From Chitinophaga pinensis (GTDB taxonomy: Bacteria > Bacteroidota > Bacteroidia > Chitinophagales > Chitinophagaceae), in the NCBI GenBank assembly GCA_943324055.2, contig CALPKD020000002.1:1-19565 (forward strand): DNA of 19,565 bases, in the 5' to 3' direction. The first letter of the stretch is position 1. Each line of letters opens with the position of its first letter. Under the pieces are notes generated by a model. That model had not been told where the DNA came from and made no database searches. It was given only the letters and a program-made list of their open reading frames with translations. The position numbers and the translations under genes were made by a program. This document shows positions 9,801 through 18,100 of the stretch, in pieces.

Positions 9801-9831
9801 ATAATAAAATTGGATTTTTTTTCATAAGCAA
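6808..9831 (-). CDS. susC: SusC/RagA-family TonB-dependent outer-membrane transporter
   Basis: A 1007-residue TonB-dependent barrel that imports ligand captured by SusD, powered by TonB/ExbBD. The signal peptide covers about residues 1-24; Met3 is an equally plausible start. A carboxypeptidase-regulatory-like domain spans about 27-98. The TonB-box-like stretch LSDVVVVAYN is at 105-114. The plug (about 119-242) contains LYVIDGIPV (182-190) and the SusC signature ASATSLYGSRAANGVVLITT (221-240). The rest is the beta-barrel, ending in a terminal Phe (GLDINF) as expected for assembly by BAM. No STN domain is present, so regulation by an anti-sigma/ECF pair is not expected. It is the first gene of the minus-strand run. 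A divergent gene starts 172 bp away. Confidence 0.96.
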   Translation of the reverse strand: MLMKKNPILLLILIFCVPLQILAQNLQIKGRVLNSKDNSPLENVSIKLNGQKKGLTSQKDGSFAIQVAKGQSLEFSSVSMISKVIKIDNLNDNLIVLLDENEDKLSDVVVVAYNTVKKSSFTGSASTIKNTVIENKPNTSFQESLQGNVAGVQSSNGSGNPGAAPDIRIRGIGSINASSAPLYVIDGIPVVTGDVAGSGQSNTLAGINANDIQSLTVLKDASATSLYGSRAANGVVLITTKRGAIGKAKISLSIQQGFNNPNIKEEQRPLNTAEYVQYFKEAWVNAGGTSNNYDSLLLSKGVDKNVNTDWYGLTFRQGHYNQYNLNVSGGSEKTTYFVSGSFYKSQGSLQTEDFEKATYRINVNSQVSNRWTLKGGFSGNYQNSSDFSENTTAANPVRNFYRLAPWISPFLSDGVTWNMGFNTQYNPIAVYQTLKKFNKIYSLNANANSEYKILNGLTLESSFGVDFNHGYRSIYQDARVGATYIARGGQIEDYSNDISNWVATNILRFKRTILEKHSFETFIGYEAQSRSDRDLNVVVNNITPGTTTPAGGSVVRTGTGSGTANAMVSKFLNTNYAYDDRYYLTGSVRQDASSKFALNYQSAIFWSIGGGWNISNERFFKSNWINELRLRGSYGYTGNNSGFGNFQSQGLYSAGADYNAASGVTLSQLSNNNLTWEKNTPFNIGVDFSILNGRVSGTADWYTRTTSNLILDQPIPSLNGVTTMTVNSGAMKNSGIELSLSAVVISPKKAGDLKWVVDLNYTHNKNEITQIDSLFSNSADYYRRVGYDYYTMYHHEYAGVNPTNGEALWYANTKRDSTTNAYTPGLPKFSYGSATPKFYGSVTNALSYHNFGLKFQVYVYWGNTVYDDFGGLYHPDGSAGLIDLSNGITKGEYARRWVSAGQVTDVPKPVYLGTQSGLSSYESTRFMYDGSYIRLRDISLSYTLQKEAFAKTRLKINSAKIYVSGQNLLTYTKDKNLYTDPEVGIDGKLTGRPPVFRSFIFGLDINF

Positions 9832-10003
9832 GCAATTTGTTTTATTTTAATGACCGCAATCGAAGACGAATAACTACAAATAATCTCTATTGTACCTTTT
9901 TTTTGCTTTCAAAAGTGATTTTCAAATAATTTCATTAATTTCGGAAAGGCTGTATTTGTTTCGGAAATTAATATTACGCTGATTTACAACCAATTATAAC
10001 AAA
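9832..10003. promoter_or_regulatory. Divergent intergenic region between susC and the membrane-protein gene
   Basis: This 172 bp gap separates two divergent genes and must hold the promoter of the susC run and that of the plus-strand gene at 10004. It is AT-rich with a run of eight T at 9897-9904. Partial matches to the Bacteroidota -7/-33 pattern (TAnnTTTG/TTTG) exist, for example ATTATTTG on the minus strand at 9884-9877 with a TTTG at 9913-9910. Their spacing is 25 bp rather than about 19, so no promoter is called. No clear inverted-repeat operator was seen. Confidence 0.4.
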
Positions 10004-11230
10004 ATGCTTAAAAAAGGTAAAGAAGAAATAATATACTTATTAAATAGATCTATCGAAAAATTCGAAATAGAAAGCGGAAATCAGTTTAATAAAAACACAA
10101 ACAAAAAGAATTATGAGCCTTTTGCAATATTTTTAAGTGGAATTAGCAATGATTTACCGTTTACTTTGGAGAAATTCGGACACAACCCATATGAGCTAGA
10201 TAGGGACAGTGAAAAAGAATATCCTTTCCGTAAATACGACATCACCGGCGGCCAAATTAGAGATGCATTAATGGGATTGGTTGCAAGCCCAAGATCCTTC
10301 TTAATCGACAGTTGTTATATATACTTATATGGCATGGGCAGATCTGCCTTTGAAAAAATGCCAACCGACCAGGAATTGGTTGCCGAAATTGGTGATCATG
10401 AAAAAAAAGATAGCTATACGCTGATGCAAGAAAATCAGCAGTTGAAAACGGAGCTATCTAAAATAAAAATCAATCTAAGTAAATCTAAAAGGAAATATTT
10501 AAGAAAATCGCAGCTTGTTATTATTAGTGTGATTGTACTTTTTTTAGCTTCCTTATGGGTCATGAGTAATAAAAATGAAGCGTATAATGAATTGGTAAAA
10601 GATTATAACATTAAGCCCTACACTTATACAAAAAGTGAAAAAGCTGCCTTAGAAGGGATTTGGTTAAACTATATTGGCTCACCTCAAGCAAGGTTATCAG
10701 ATCCAAATAGAGAAAGACTGATTGTTTTGAACATTTCGGAAATAAAAGAAAAAAACGGATACTTTACATATACCCGCTATGGATCTAGCTTTAACCATAC
10801 TGGCTATGCTCAATTCGAATCCCCTAATGTTGTTTCAATTCATACAAAATTAAATACCCTTATTGGTACAACGAATTCGCCAAGACATAGCTTATTGCTA
10901 TTAGACTCTTCAAAAAGTTATTTAAACGCTATTTCTGCATCTTGGAATTTTGACGTAGGGGCAAAAAATAAAATTATCGGAATTAGAGAGGTATATATAA
11001 AAGTTGGCAAGGGCGGAAAGTTAACAGAAATACTAAACGCAGTAGAAAATGCGGAGTGTAAGTGTAAGATTATAAAATGGGAGCAGCCAAACGGGAAAAT
11101 TCAAGAATTTCATCTAAAAAATATGCTACTTGACACAATACAGCCTGCCGTAATTAGAACTTTAATTGATAAAAAAAGCATTTTGCTTAAAGAATTAGAA
11201 GATTCTGTTTTATTAAAAATTATCAAATAG
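10004..11230 (+). CDS. Unrecognised single-pass membrane protein with coiled coil
   Basis: I do not recognise this 408-residue protein. Residues 1-135 form a soluble N-terminal region rich in charged and aromatic residues, with FRKYDITGGQIRDALMG (75-91) as a distinctive patch. Residues 139-168 are a Lys/Glu/Gln-rich likely coiled coil (ENQQLKTELSKIK). A basic stretch KSKRKYLRK precedes one transmembrane segment at about 171-187. By the positive-inside rule the N-terminus is cytoplasmic and residues 188-408 are periplasmic. The C-terminal part begins with a W-containing beta-rich segment (EGIWLNYIG, 217-225) and has a Cys pair, ECKC (351-354). This layout suits a signal-transducing or scaffold protein, but no catalytic motif is visible. 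It is divergent from susC and 33 bp upstream of a TIGR03643-type gene, with which it may be co-transcribed. Confidence 0.8.
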   Translation: MLKKGKEEIIYLLNRSIEKFEIESGNQFNKNTNKKNYEPFAIFLSGISNDLPFTLEKFGHNPYELDRDSEKEYPFRKYDITGGQIRDALMGLVASPRSFLIDSCYIYLYGMGRSAFEKMPTDQELVAEIGDHEKKDSYTLMQENQQLKTELSKIKINLSKSKRKYLRKSQLVIISVIVLFLASLWVMSNKNEAYNELVKDYNIKPYTYTKSEKAALEGIWLNYIGSPQARLSDPNRERLIVLNISEIKEKNGYFTYTRYGSSFNHTGYAQFESPNVVSIHTKLNTLIGTTNSPRHSLLLLDSSKSYLNAISASWNFDVGAKNKIIGIREVYIKVGKGGKLTEILNAVENAECKCKIIKWEQPNGKIQEFHLKNMLLDTIQPAVIRTLIDKKSILLKELEDSVLLKIIK

Positions 11231-11263
11231 TAAATTAACTAGCCTAAAAGAATAGTAGCATAA

Positions 11264-11533
11264 ATGAACATTATAGACAACGATCGAATTATAGAAATGG
11301 CCTGGGAAGACAGGACTCCATTTGAAGCCATTCAATTTCAGTTTGGTTTAGCCGAGGCTGAAGTAATAAAATTGATGCGTGCTCAACTAAAACGCAATAG
11401 CTTTAACCGTTGGCGAAAACGAGTGAATAGCGGGGTAAGCCAAAAACACTTAATTAAACGAAGTGCAGAAATTACTCGGTTTAAATGCAGCAGGCAAAAA
11501 TCCATCTCGATGAATAAAATAAGCAAACGCTAA
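11264..11533 (+). CDS. TIGR03643/DUF2805-type small protein, copy 1
   Basis: An 89-residue basic protein whose core (DRIIEMAWEDRTPFEAIQFQ, then FGLAEAEVIKLMR...SFNRWRKRV) matches the TIGR03643 family of uncharacterised small bacterial proteins, usually about 70-80 residues. The core is helical with a helix-turn-helix-like rhythm. The C-terminal tail is Lys/Arg/Ser-rich and could bind nucleic acid; that is inference. The ATG at 11264 is used because the conserved DRIIEMAWEDR block begins only a few residues later. A 97% identical second copy lies 7192 bp downstream in the same orientation, on the far side of the RCC1/TonB pair. From memory, family members often neighbour cryptochrome/photolyase genes, which are not in this window. 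Confidence 0.82.
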   Translation: MNIIDNDRIIEMAWEDRTPFEAIQFQFGLAEAEVIKLMRAQLKRNSFNRWRKRVNSGVSQKHLIKRSAEITRFKCSRQKSISMNKISKR

Positions 11534-11535
11534 TA
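11270..11535 (+). repeat. Direct repeat, left copy (TIGR03643 ORF)
   Basis: This 266 bp segment aligns without gaps to 18462-18727 with 7 mismatches (259/266 identical). The right end of homology is two bases after the stop codon. On the left, ungapped identity stops two codons inside the ORF, though a gapped alignment can be pushed through the start codon to a shared CATAA. Both copies are on the plus strand and bracket the minus-strand TonB-CTD and RCC1 genes. Confidence 0.95.
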
Positions 11536-11658
11536 GATTCACGATGAGCCATAATATATTGCAGCATATACACTCAAACTCACTCCTGTTAAGTATACTA
11601 GAAAGCTGGTCATTTAAATTAGCGAGATTTTTATAGGGTTTTACAAGAAAAGTTTATT

Positions 11659-12093
11659 TTAATAATTGCTCACTAGAAATATTATTGCCTGACTATTTTT
11701 GTAATTAACATTAACGCCATTTACTGAAGCAGGAATCCATTTAGGACTAATCTCCAATATCCTTATAGCTTCGTCAGCCATGCCATACCCTGGATCATTT
11801 TCAGCATTAATATCGGCGAGCGTACCGTCTTTGCCAACTGTAAAGCGAATTTTAACCGAAAACCTTCCAACTGGTGCACCGTTTCTAACAGGGAGATTGA
11901 CGTCTAAATTACTTTCCACAAATCTAATCCAACCATACTGACCACCAGGGAATTGAGCGGGAATTTTAATATCCTTAGTTGTATCAATTAATATTTTTTC
12001 AATATTCTCATTTAGCACCTTTCCTACCCTCGCATTTGATTGAAATGCGAATAGCAATATAAATACCCCAAAGAAAAAAGTTTTTGATTTCAT
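11659..12093 (-). CDS. Secreted TonB C-terminal-domain protein
   Basis: A 144-residue protein with a signal peptide (about 1-21, cleavage near SNA) followed directly by a TonB_C-like domain at about 45-141. The family pattern is clear: PAQFPGGQYGWIRF (45-58), VKIRFTVGKDGTL (80-92), a DEAIRIL helix (107-113) and the ISPKWIPASVNGVNV segment (115-129). Bona fide TonB proteins have an inner-membrane anchor and a Pro-rich periplasm-spanning linker. Both are missing, so this protein should be free in the periplasm or secreted and cannot by itself transmit energy from ExbBD. It starts 11 bp after the RCC1 gene ends, so the two are probably co-transcribed. It may act as a binding module or accessory to export of the large protein; that is inference. 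Confidence 0.82.
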   Translation of the reverse strand: MKSKTFFFGVFILLFAFQSNARVGKVLNENIEKILIDTTKDIKIPAQFPGGQYGWIRFVESNLDVNLPVRNGAPVGRFSVKIRFTVGKDGTLADINAENDPGYGMADEAIRILEISPKWIPASVNGVNVNYKNSQAIIFLVSNY

Positions 12094-12104
12094 AATTCTA
12101 TTTT

Positions 12105-15100
12105 TTACAGTTTTACCATCTTGAATTGATAAGAAAATTTATTATCGTTTGTCGTTACCTTTATTATATATATGCCTGGACTTAAATGGCTTAATTGCAA
12201 CTTGGACCCAGTGATAAGATCATGGCCACTAAAAACCCTACTTCCATTAGCAATATCAAACACCTCAAAATTTAACTTTTGATATTTTTTTAGTGCGAAG
12301 TTTACATTTAGATAATTTACAAACGGATTAGGTGCCAAGTTTATAAACTCATCGGCACTAATGTTTATGATATCGGTAATTAAATAATAATACTCACTAC
12401 TGATTGGACTAATACATCCTAAAAAAGAATTTTTAACAGTGTATTTCCCAACCGCAGTAGGCTTAAACGTATTGGTCGTATCAGTTATTTTACTGCCATC
12501 CATATACCAAGTATTACCATATGTGTAAGTAGAACTAAGGTTCCCATTATTGTCTCTTGAAATTATTGGCGCAGACAATGGATTAGATATATTGATAGGG
12601 ACAATAGTTCTTCCACTCTCACAAAAAGTGGTGTCGTTTTTTTGAGTTACATAATAGTTATAAGATCCTACAGTAGTCGCCAATACTTTTGTAGTAGTTA
12701 ACGAACCTGTACCTGCAGTTGCGTATGTTCCATACCAATACAATTTATGTCTAGTCAAATTATTAACAGTTGCTATTTTACCCGTATCACCTAAACAAAA
12801 ATAATTATTCATCGCTATCGGATTCGCAGGCAATGGGTTGATTTTTACACTAATTTTTGCTCTTGGACTTTCACAACCATTTAATGGGCTTAATTGTGAA
12901 ACATAATAAGCAGCACTGCCAACTATTTTAGTATCGGGAACTGTTCTCTTATAAGATTTTGTACCTCCGACAGCATTGTTTCCGTACCATAATAAAGTAT
13001 CTCCGGTAATTGCTATTGCCTTTAAAGAGTCAGCTAAAATATTATTACAATAAACGGTGTCGGTCACAGTTGGGGCAACTGGAGAATTTTTTATAATAAC
13101 AGTCAATTTCCTCCTAGCGCTTTCGTAACCTTTGTTATTTATTTGACTAACATAATAATTAAGGGTATCTGCCTTTACGGACGAAGGAATATATGGACTA
13201 ATTGACGGTGTCCCTCCAGTAGCTTGGGTATAATATAATAAACTACTTCCATTTGTGGCTTTTGCCACAATAGCGGAAGTAGGTAACAGCGAACAGAAAT
13301 TGGTATCTATCGTCGACGGACTATAAGGAGTAAAGTTAGGGTACATATTTATTAATGGAGTAACCATTGAGAAATAGGATGTAGTTGGAGTAGAAAAATT
13401 ACTAGCAGCAACCCCTACCATGTAGGTACTACTATCTTGCATTATAAAGTAAACGGAACCTGCGTTTTTTTGTGAGATGGATTTGAAAACAGCAGTAGAG
13501 GCAAGTTTGGGTAGCAGGTAATTCGTAAAGCTGCCGTCCCCTAATACACCTGATCCATTATATCCCCATGAATATAAAGATCCATCGTTCTTTATTGCAT
13601 AGGAAGTACCATTTCCATCAGCTCCTATGTCTGTAAATTTGGCGTTTGTGCCAATATTTATTTGATAAGGCGTGGCACGCGTATTGGTTGTATTATCCCC
13701 CACTTGACCATAATAATTATAGCCCCATGTCCAAACAGTACTGTCTCTTGCTAAAGCAACCACATGATTACTTCCAGTCACTATTTTAAGATATTTATTA
13801 CTCCCAATTTTATTTGGAAACTTAGTCGCAGTATAACTACCGTTTCCTAATTGCCCAGTTCCATTATATCCCCAAGCATATAAAGTTCCATCCGACTTAA
13901 TGGCATAACTACTATTATTATTAATATAAATAGAAACGAAAGGGCCTGCATCAATTTTAACAGGAAGAATTCTGGTAGTGCTGGTGCTATCGCCTAGCTG
14001 TCCAGTTCCATTATATCCCCATGCCCACAAACTACCATCCGTTTTTATAGCTAGTACAGAATTTCCACTTGACGAAAAATCGATATAGTAGTCATTACCA
14101 AGCCTAGTTGGTGTATTATTATCTACACTAGTTCCATTTCCTAATTGTCCAGATTTATTATACCCCCAAGTGTAAAGTTCTCCACTTTTATTTAATGCTA
14201 TATAGCTCGACGTCCCTTCTAATTTTATAAAATTATAATTTTTCAATTTAACCTTATCCGTCAGAATTGATTCTGCCGAAGTACCATTATAACTATTATT
14301 AGACGACCACCAACTAAGATCCGTTTTTTGAACATTTTTGTTATTTTCTGCAATTAAATTTTTAGCATTACTAATTTTAGTGAAATCGTTTAGATAAGTA
14401 GGTCTATATTTAAAAATATTATTCAAATTCCCACTGCCATACCAAAATGCAATTCCATTTGAAGGCACTACTATACTAAAGTATGAATTGGTAGCAAATA
14501 TTCTGGCAAATTTAGAGTTTGACAATTTTCTAAAAGTATTGGTATATGTCGTAACCGTATCCCCCATTCTATTTGCCCCATTATCCCCTACTCCCCATAA
14601 AGTACTATCTGACTTAATTGCCATTGCATAATAGCTGCCCACCGAAAAATCAATAAATCTTTCATTACTTATTTTTCTCGGGCTGAATACCGATTCCGTA
14701 TCTGCTAAACCCAAACCAAGTTCACCAAAGTAGTTGGCCCCCCATGACCACAAAGTACTATCGGCTCCCATTGCATAATTTGTAATATAACTGCTATGGT
14801 TATTAATGCCTAGGGATTTAAATTTGTCATTTGAAATGATAGCAGGACTGGTTTTATTTATTTTTGTTCCATCCCCTAATTGACCATTATAATTATCTCC
14901 CCAAGCCCATAAAGTACCATCTGCTTTAATAGCGAATGAGCTTGGCCCTGATCCCTTTGCCGCTATAAATTTATCATTGGTTATTTTTACTCTAGTTGTT
15001 TTTGCTACAAGGGTGCCATCCCCTAACTGGCCATAGTTGTTATTTCCCCAGGTCCATAACGTACCATCTGATCTAATAGCGAGTCCATTGTAATTATTTG

Positions 15101-18100
15101 AAATAGAAACACTAATAAATTTATCAGTACTCACTTTGACAGGGTAGTAAACCGTATTAACTGAACCATCCCCATATACACTATATGTGTTATTATATCC
15201 CCACGCCCAAAGGGTACTATCCGATTTTATGGCTAAGACAGTATACCCGTCGGTGGAAAAGTCAATATATTTATCTCGGGTAATTTGCACTAAACCGTAT
15301 TTTGGCACATTGGTGCTATCTCCTAATTGACCATAAGAATTGGTTGACCAACCCCACAATGAACTATCATTTTTCAACACAAATCCAGAAGAGGTATTAA
15401 ATGCAGATATTTTTACATTGGTATTAATCAATATACTTTCAGGAACATCAATGATGTTGATTTTAAATGCTTTTTCGAACGACAACCCAGCTGCATCTGT
15501 CGCTTTTACTCTAATTGTACAAATAGATTTAACTTCATAATCAAAACTTGTTTTGGCTACAAGCCTATTACTGTCAATATAAAAACTAGCGTTGTCGTCT
15601 GAACCTGATCCTGTAACTAATTCAAATTTAGTCACATCACTTTCGGCATCGTCTGCAATAAAATGTCCAATTGATCTATTAAGAGAATTATTTTCTTCTA
15701 CTATGCTGTTGGTTAAAACAATATCAACGGGTGCAGAATTTGACTGAGGTGAAACATATATTATGCCAGTTAAAGTGGCATCTCCCTGAGGAGCTTTAAA
15801 AACCAAGTTCCCTGAACCTGAAGCGGTTGGTATATTAACTTTGACTAGATTATCAGATACAATTAAATAAGTACAATTGATCCCATTGTATGTAATTGAG
15901 TAAGTTGGCAAAAGATTTTCTCCTCTAATTATAATTTGTGACCCACTAGAAACTATTTTATTTGAAGTGTAATTTAAACTTGGTGGTGGTACTGAAAAAA
16001 TAGTTTGCGCAGTAGTATAATAATCCAACTCCCCTATCCCTAATGAACCTCTGAGGTTAACTCCAAAACTAATTAAGGTCCCGTCTGATTTGATGGCTAT
16101 GATTTCGTTTTGAGAGGCCGAGATAGATTTGAATTTTAAAGTACTAACTTTTACAGGCACATTTGAGTTAACAACAGTACCTGTCCCAAATAAACCACCA
16201 GATCTATTACCCCATGCCCAAAGCGAACTATCACTTTTAATGCCATAACTCATTTCAGAAGCAGCAGCAACATCCATCCAAATATCAGTACTTATTTTTA
16301 TCGGACTTAGTACATTTTGACCTGTAAATCCGATTCCAACTTGTCCAACAAAATTCTCCCCCCAGGCCCAGAGATTACCATTATTTTCAATAGCTAACAC
16401 TTGAGAATAGCTTACAATTTTTTTAAATTTAGTGCTTGAAATTCTAGTTGGTACATATTTGTCAACTGTTGTCCCATCACCAAGCCACCCATTCCAATTT
16501 GACCCCCATCCCCATAAACTACTATCGGATTGGATTGCAAATACTGCTAATATTCCAGGAAATGCAGTTAAATAAGTATGTGTATTATCTATTTTTACTT
16601 TGTTATAAACTGGATTTTGATTTAATCCCGTGCCTAATTGACTACCCCAAGTGGTAGTACCAGAGGACCATAAACTGCCATCTTGTTTTATAAAAACGGA
16701 ATAATCGATATCTGCACCAACGTATTTGTAAGTATCTGTGCCAATCTGCACTGGGATAAATGAGTTTGGATATGAGTTATCTCCAAAGTTTCCGTTGTTC
16801 TCTCCCCAAGCCCATAATTTATTATCCGCTCCTAAAGCGAGTGTATGGCTAACCCCTTTACTAATTCTTGTCAAAGGGTAACTTAATGGGATGTTAGTTA
16901 GTAAGGTTCTATCAATTCTATCGTTTACTCCTAAGAAACCATCTGCGTTGCTTCCCCAAACCCATAAAGATCCATCGGTTTTTTGTGCCAAATGCGACCC
17001 TCCATATCCATTCTGATTTATAAAACTAAACCTATTATTATCACTACTATTTTTTACAACTTGTAAATCGTTGTAAGTATAATTTTTATTCAACCCTAAT
17101 TGACCATTATAATTATCTCCCCAACCAATAAAACTACCATCTAATTTTTCAGCAATAATAGTCATCCCATCAGTTACTACTGTTTTGTACTTTTCACTAT
17201 CTAATACTGTAGGGGTATTGTTTGTTATGTTCCCAACGGTTTTATATAATCCAGTATAGCTATTCCCCCAAATATATAATTCATCGTTTACGTCAATTGC
17301 TAAAACTGTTCCACCACCTGCCGTTACATATTTATATTTTCTTGTGCCAATTTGAGTAGGTATTAAACGCTCATTTAAATCCCCCACCCCAAGTTGTCCT
17401 GATCCATTATATCCCCATCCCCAAAGAGTACTATCACTTTTTATTGCAAAACTAGAAGCATCCCCTGCAAAAATACTTATGAATTTATAATTAGATATTT
17501 TTACTGGAGCCCTTTTTACTGTTTTTGTCCCATCTCCAACTTGACCATTACCATTATACCCCCATGCCCATAATGTACTATCTGTCTTAATTGCAAGTAT
17601 ATGATTGTTGCTCGAAATTTTTAAATATTTATCGGTTAATATTTGTACTGGGTATTTATAGCTAATAGAAGTGTCATTGCCAAATCGATTGGTTTTATTG
17701 TCAGCAAATTGTCCTTGATATTCTGTCCCCCAAGCCCATACGGAACTATCACTTTTAATTGCCATAGTTACCCCACTGCGGCTTTTTTGAACAGATAAAA
17801 ATTGTGATTTTGTAATTTGTGTTAAAACATTTCTATTTATGGTAGTACTATCCCCAAGCTGACCATTCCAATTGTTACCCCAACCCCAAATAGTACTATC
17901 ATTTCTAAGCACAAAACTGGTAGACCCATTTGAAGCAATTCCATTGTATGCATTATTGTCAATTTGAGCAAATGACAATTTATTGCTTATCGTATCTAAT
18001 CCAATATCTATCCCAGAAAACCATAATGTTTTATTAGGTTTAATTATGAATGATTTTCCATTAGCTATTGAAATTTTAGATACATTTTGTGCAGTGGATT

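Noticed and set aside
9897..9904. Run of eight T upstream of susC as a possible phase-variation tract
   Set aside because: The run is short, lies in a generally AT-rich spacer, and has no evident promoter spacing it would alter.
9877..9913. Partial Bacteroidota -7/-33 promoter match for susC
   Set aside because: The -7 element deviates from consensus and the spacing is 25 bp instead of about 19, so it is not called as a promoter.
11264..11533. Repeated small gene as an insertion-sequence transposase or integron cassette
   Set aside because: The protein has no transposase or recombinase motif, and no terminal inverted repeats or target-site duplications were seen around either copy.
11534..11658. 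Possible bidirectional terminator between TIGR03643 copy 1 and the TonB-CTD gene
   Set aside because: I found only a short AGTATACT palindrome, with no stable GC-rich hairpin followed by a T run.
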